A DNA stretch of 23,847 nt from CAYNFT01 sp964396535 (GTDB lineage Bacteria; Chloroflexota; Dehalococcoidia; Dehalococcoidales; UBA2162), in NCBI GenBank assembly GCA_964396535.1, contig CAYNFT010000027.1, forward strand, positions 1-23,847, written 5' to 3'. The position numbers were made by a program, and so were the translations under genes. The notes beneath the pieces are model-generated. The model made no database searches. It saw nothing but the letters and a program-made list of their open reading frames with translations, and was not told the DNA's origin. Positions 21,645 to 23,847 of the stretch are shown here, one piece after another (position 1 is the first letter of the stretch; each line of letters opens with the position of its first letter).

Positions 21645-22844
21645 ATGACTGACTGGCAGGAGCTTGAACGCAAGTATTTTATACAAATTAGTCCCCGCAC
21701 ACCCCTTACCTTGGTTAGAGGAGAGGGCGCCCGGGTGTGGGACGATTCTGGCAAGGAGTACCTGGACTTTATCGCCGGCTGGGCGGTAAACAGCCTGGGA
21801 CACTGTCATCCAGTGGTGGCTGATGCCGTAGCTGAGCAGGCGCGTACCCTGATACAGACTTCAAACCAGTACTATACTGTTCCCCAGATTAAGCTCGCTC
21901 AACTTCTGGTCGAGAATAGCTGCCTCGATAAGGTTTACGTCTGCAACAGTGGAGCCGAGGCTAATGAAGGGGCAGTAAAGCTAGCCCGACGCTATGGTAG
22001 CCTTAAGCTTAACGGAGCCTATGAGGTTATTACCGCAATGAACTCCTTTCATGGCCGTACCCTGGCAATGACAGCCGCCACCGGGCAGGAGAAATTCCAG
22101 AAGCCCTACAACCCCCTTCCCGTCGGCTTCAGGAATGTTGCTTTCAATGATGTTGAGGAAATTAAGGCTGCCACGACCGACCAGACCTGTGCCGTCATGC
22201 TGGAGCCGATTCAGGGAGAGGGTGGCGTCAATGTCCCTGACGATAATTACCTGTCAGAAGTACGCAGGTGGTGCGACCAGAAGGGCATACTGCTTATCCT
22301 CGACGAAATACAGACCGGCATCGGCCGACTGGGAACTCTATTCGGCTATGAGCAGTATGGAGTTGAGCCTGATATTATGACCCTGGCCAAGGGCCTGGGC
22401 AGTGGTGTTCCCGTTGGTGCCTTTATGGCCAAGGATAAGTTCTGTGTCTTCGCCCCCGGTGAGCACGGCTCTACCTTTGGTGGCAACGCTTTGACTTCTG
22501 CCGCTGCTTACGCTACGGTAAAATATATTATTGACCATGATGTTCCAGGTAATGTGAAAAAGGTTGGTCAGTATCTATTCAGCGGGTTGGAGGGCCTGAA
22601 AAAGAAGTATCGGTTTGTCACCGAGGTGAGGGGACGGGGCTTGCTGGTAGCCATGGAGTTCGATTCTGATATCGGAGCCGTAGCATTAACAGCCTGCCTT
22701 GAAAGAGGCTTGCTGGTTAACAGAGTGAAACCCAACGCCCTGCGGTTTATTCCTCCACTCGTTATTGGCAACAAGGAAGTTGACGAGGCGCTGGCTATCT
22801 TGGACAAAGTATTATCCAGCGTTGGCAAAGAAGTTGAAAGATAG
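21645..22844 (+). CDS. argD: Acetylornithine aminotransferase
   Basis: The protein has 399 residues, the standard length. This class III PLP enzyme transfers an amino group from glutamate to N-acetylglutamate semialdehyde. Visible residues are the cofactor-phosphate loop NSGAEANEGA (101-110), FHGRTLAMT (135-143), LEPIQGEGG (187-194), the PLP-ring aspartate D220 in LILDEIQTGIGR, and the Schiff-base lysine K249 in TLAKGLGSGVPVGA. HGSTFGGNAL is also typical. The ATG follows a TAGGAG site, 42 bases after argB. Some family members also serve in lysine synthesis; the arg context favours the arginine role. Confidence 0.95.
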   Translation: MTDWQELERKYFIQISPRTPLTLVRGEGARVWDDSGKEYLDFIAGWAVNSLGHCHPVVADAVAEQARTLIQTSNQYYTVPQIKLAQLLVENSCLDKVYVCNSGAEANEGAVKLARRYGSLKLNGAYEVITAMNSFHGRTLAMTAATGQEKFQKPYNPLPVGFRNVAFNDVEEIKAATTDQTCAVMLEPIQGEGGVNVPDDNYLSEVRRWCDQKGILLILDEIQTGIGRLGTLFGYEQYGVEPDIMTLAKGLGSGVPVGAFMAKDKFCVFAPGEHGSTFGGNALTSAAAYATVKYIIDHDVPGNVKKVGQYLFSGLEGLKKKYRFVTEVRGRGLLVAMEFDSDIGAVALTACLERGLLVNRVKPNALRFIPPLVIGNKEVDEALAILDKVLSSVGKEVER

Positions 22845-22888
22845 AAATATAAAAGGGGATGGGGTAGAAAAAATACAGGAGACTCAAT

Positions 22889-23847
22889 ATGTCAGACAAA
22901 GTAGTTTTGGCTTACAGCGGAGGACTGGATACGTCGGTAGCCATAAAATGGCTAAAAGAAAAATATGACGTGGACGTTATTGCCGTAAATATTGATGTGG
23001 GCAATGAGCGCGATTTTTCTGCGGTTCGCCAGAAGGCACTCGATGTTGGTGCCATAAAGGCGCTGGTAATTGATGCCAAAGAGTTATTCGTAAAGTATTT
23101 CATCTTCCCGGCTTTGCAGGCGAATGCGCTCTATGAAGGACAATATCCATTAGCTACGGCTCTAACCCGACCTCTCATGGCAAAGTTGATAGTAGACGTA
23201 GCCATTGAGGAGGGGGCTTCAGCAGTGGCTCATGGCTGCACCGGCAAGGGGAATGACCAGGTAAGATTTGAGGTAAGCATTAATGCCCTGGCGCCAGACC
23301 TCAAGATTATTGCTCCAGCCCGGGAATGGGGCATGACCCGGGAAGAAACGATTGCCTACGCTCAGCGTAATAACATCCCGATTCCCGTAACTGTGTCCAG
23401 TCCATATTCAATTGATGAATGCCTGTGGGGGAAGGCTATTGAGTGCGGCGCTCTGGAGGACCCGTGGGCTGAGCCGCCTGAAGACGCCTTTACCTGGACA
23501 AGGTCGCCTGACCAGGCTCCGGATAAGCCACAGTATTTAGAAATAGGCTTTGAGAAGGGTATACCGATAACTATTGATGGGCAGGAACTGGATGGCATTA
23601 CCCTGATTCAACAGCTAAACGAGATAGCTGGCAAACACGGGGTCGGCAGGATTGACCACATAGAGAACCGGGTAGTTGGCATAAAGTCGCGGGAGATTTA
23701 CGAGGCACCGGCAGCTACCGTATTGCTGCAGGCTCACCAGGCACTGGAAGCGATGACCCTGTCCAAAGACCAGCTTCGCTTCAAGCAGAAGGTAGCCCAG
23801 GAATATGCTGACCTTATCTATAACGGTCTGTGGTTCAGCCAGTTGAA
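22889..23847 (+). CDS. argG: Argininosuccinate synthase, cut by the right window edge
   Basis: The frame is open from an ATG at 22889 to the right edge, giving 319 of roughly 400 residues. The enzyme joins citrulline and aspartate using ATP. The N-type ATP loop LAYSGGLDTS (7-16) is followed by YPLATALTRPL and the family block AHGCTGKGNDQVRFE, then APAREW and SSPYSIDECLWG in the second half, and GRIDHIENRVVGIKSRE. It starts seven bases after AGGAG and 44 bases after argD, so it is the fifth gene of the cluster. argH would be the expected next gene but lies outside the window. Confidence 0.97.
   Translation, partial: MSDKVVLAYSGGLDTSVAIKWLKEKYDVDVIAVNIDVGNERDFSAVRQKALDVGAIKALVIDAKELFVKYFIFPALQANALYEGQYPLATALTRPLMAKLIVDVAIEEGASAVAHGCTGKGNDQVRFEVSINALAPDLKIIAPAREWGMTREETIAYAQRNNIPIPVTVSSPYSIDECLWGKAIECGALEDPWAEPPEDAFTWTRSPDQAPDKPQYLEIGFEKGIPITIDGQELDGITLIQQLNEIAGKHGVGRIDHIENRVVGIKSREIYEAPAATVLLQAHQALEAMTLSKDQLRFKQKVAQEYADLIYNGLWFSQL

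Overview
This is a metagenome-type scaffold fragment: it contains one run of ten Ns at 10370-10379. It comes from a bacterium with moderate GC, compact gene packing, frequent GTG/TTG starts and sigma70-like promoters. The gene set is a CBS-less GuaB3-type IMP dehydrogenase, an rsmI-metG-polyprenyl synthase run, a compact FtsH, the thiL/tsaE/tsaB/ndk block, and an argJ-B-D-G cluster. This fits Chloroflexota, probably Dehalococcoidia or a relative. That assignment is recalled from family resemblance and was not tested.

Left part (1-6815). A peptide-type ABC permease runs off the left edge on the minus strand. It reads as one open frame that joins a DppB-like half to a DppC-like half. Next, also on the minus strand, is guaB3. 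A divergent spacer with a structured repeat separates it from a plus-strand operon: rsmI, a small zinc-knuckle protein, metG, and a long-chain polyprenyl diphosphate synthase.

Middle (6816-14821). The minus strand carries an endonuclease IV-like TIM-barrel protein, ftsH and moaE, in transcription order. Across a second divergent spacer, with two repeat copies and the assembly gap, lies a drug-efflux cassette: a MarR regulator with a clear promoter and operator-like palindrome, then two tandem MATE transporters with almost identical 3' ends. rsfS follows and appears to start at a CTG codon.

Right part (14815-23847). The minus-strand operon thiL-tsaE-tsaB-ndk covers thiamine diphosphate formation, tRNA t6A synthesis and nucleotide balance. 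A third divergent spacer with another repeat copy leads to an unknown two-TM protein and then argJ, ilvC, argB, argD and argG (the last cut by the right edge). This is most of the arginine pathway with a branched-chain amino-acid gene embedded in it.

The main observations are these. (1) A roughly 170-190 bp GC-rich hairpin element occurs at every divergent junction in the window and nowhere else. (2) thiL, the unknown membrane protein and argJ have extended -10 boxes placed for leaderless or near-leaderless transcripts. (3) The permease is a fusion. (4) rsfS has a CTG start. (5) The MATE pair shows patchy near-identity that suggests gene conversion. (6) The ketol-acid reductoisomerase in the arg cluster looks like the Bacteroidetes/yeast Ilv5 branch. 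No tRNA, rRNA, CRISPR array, transposase or phage gene was seen.
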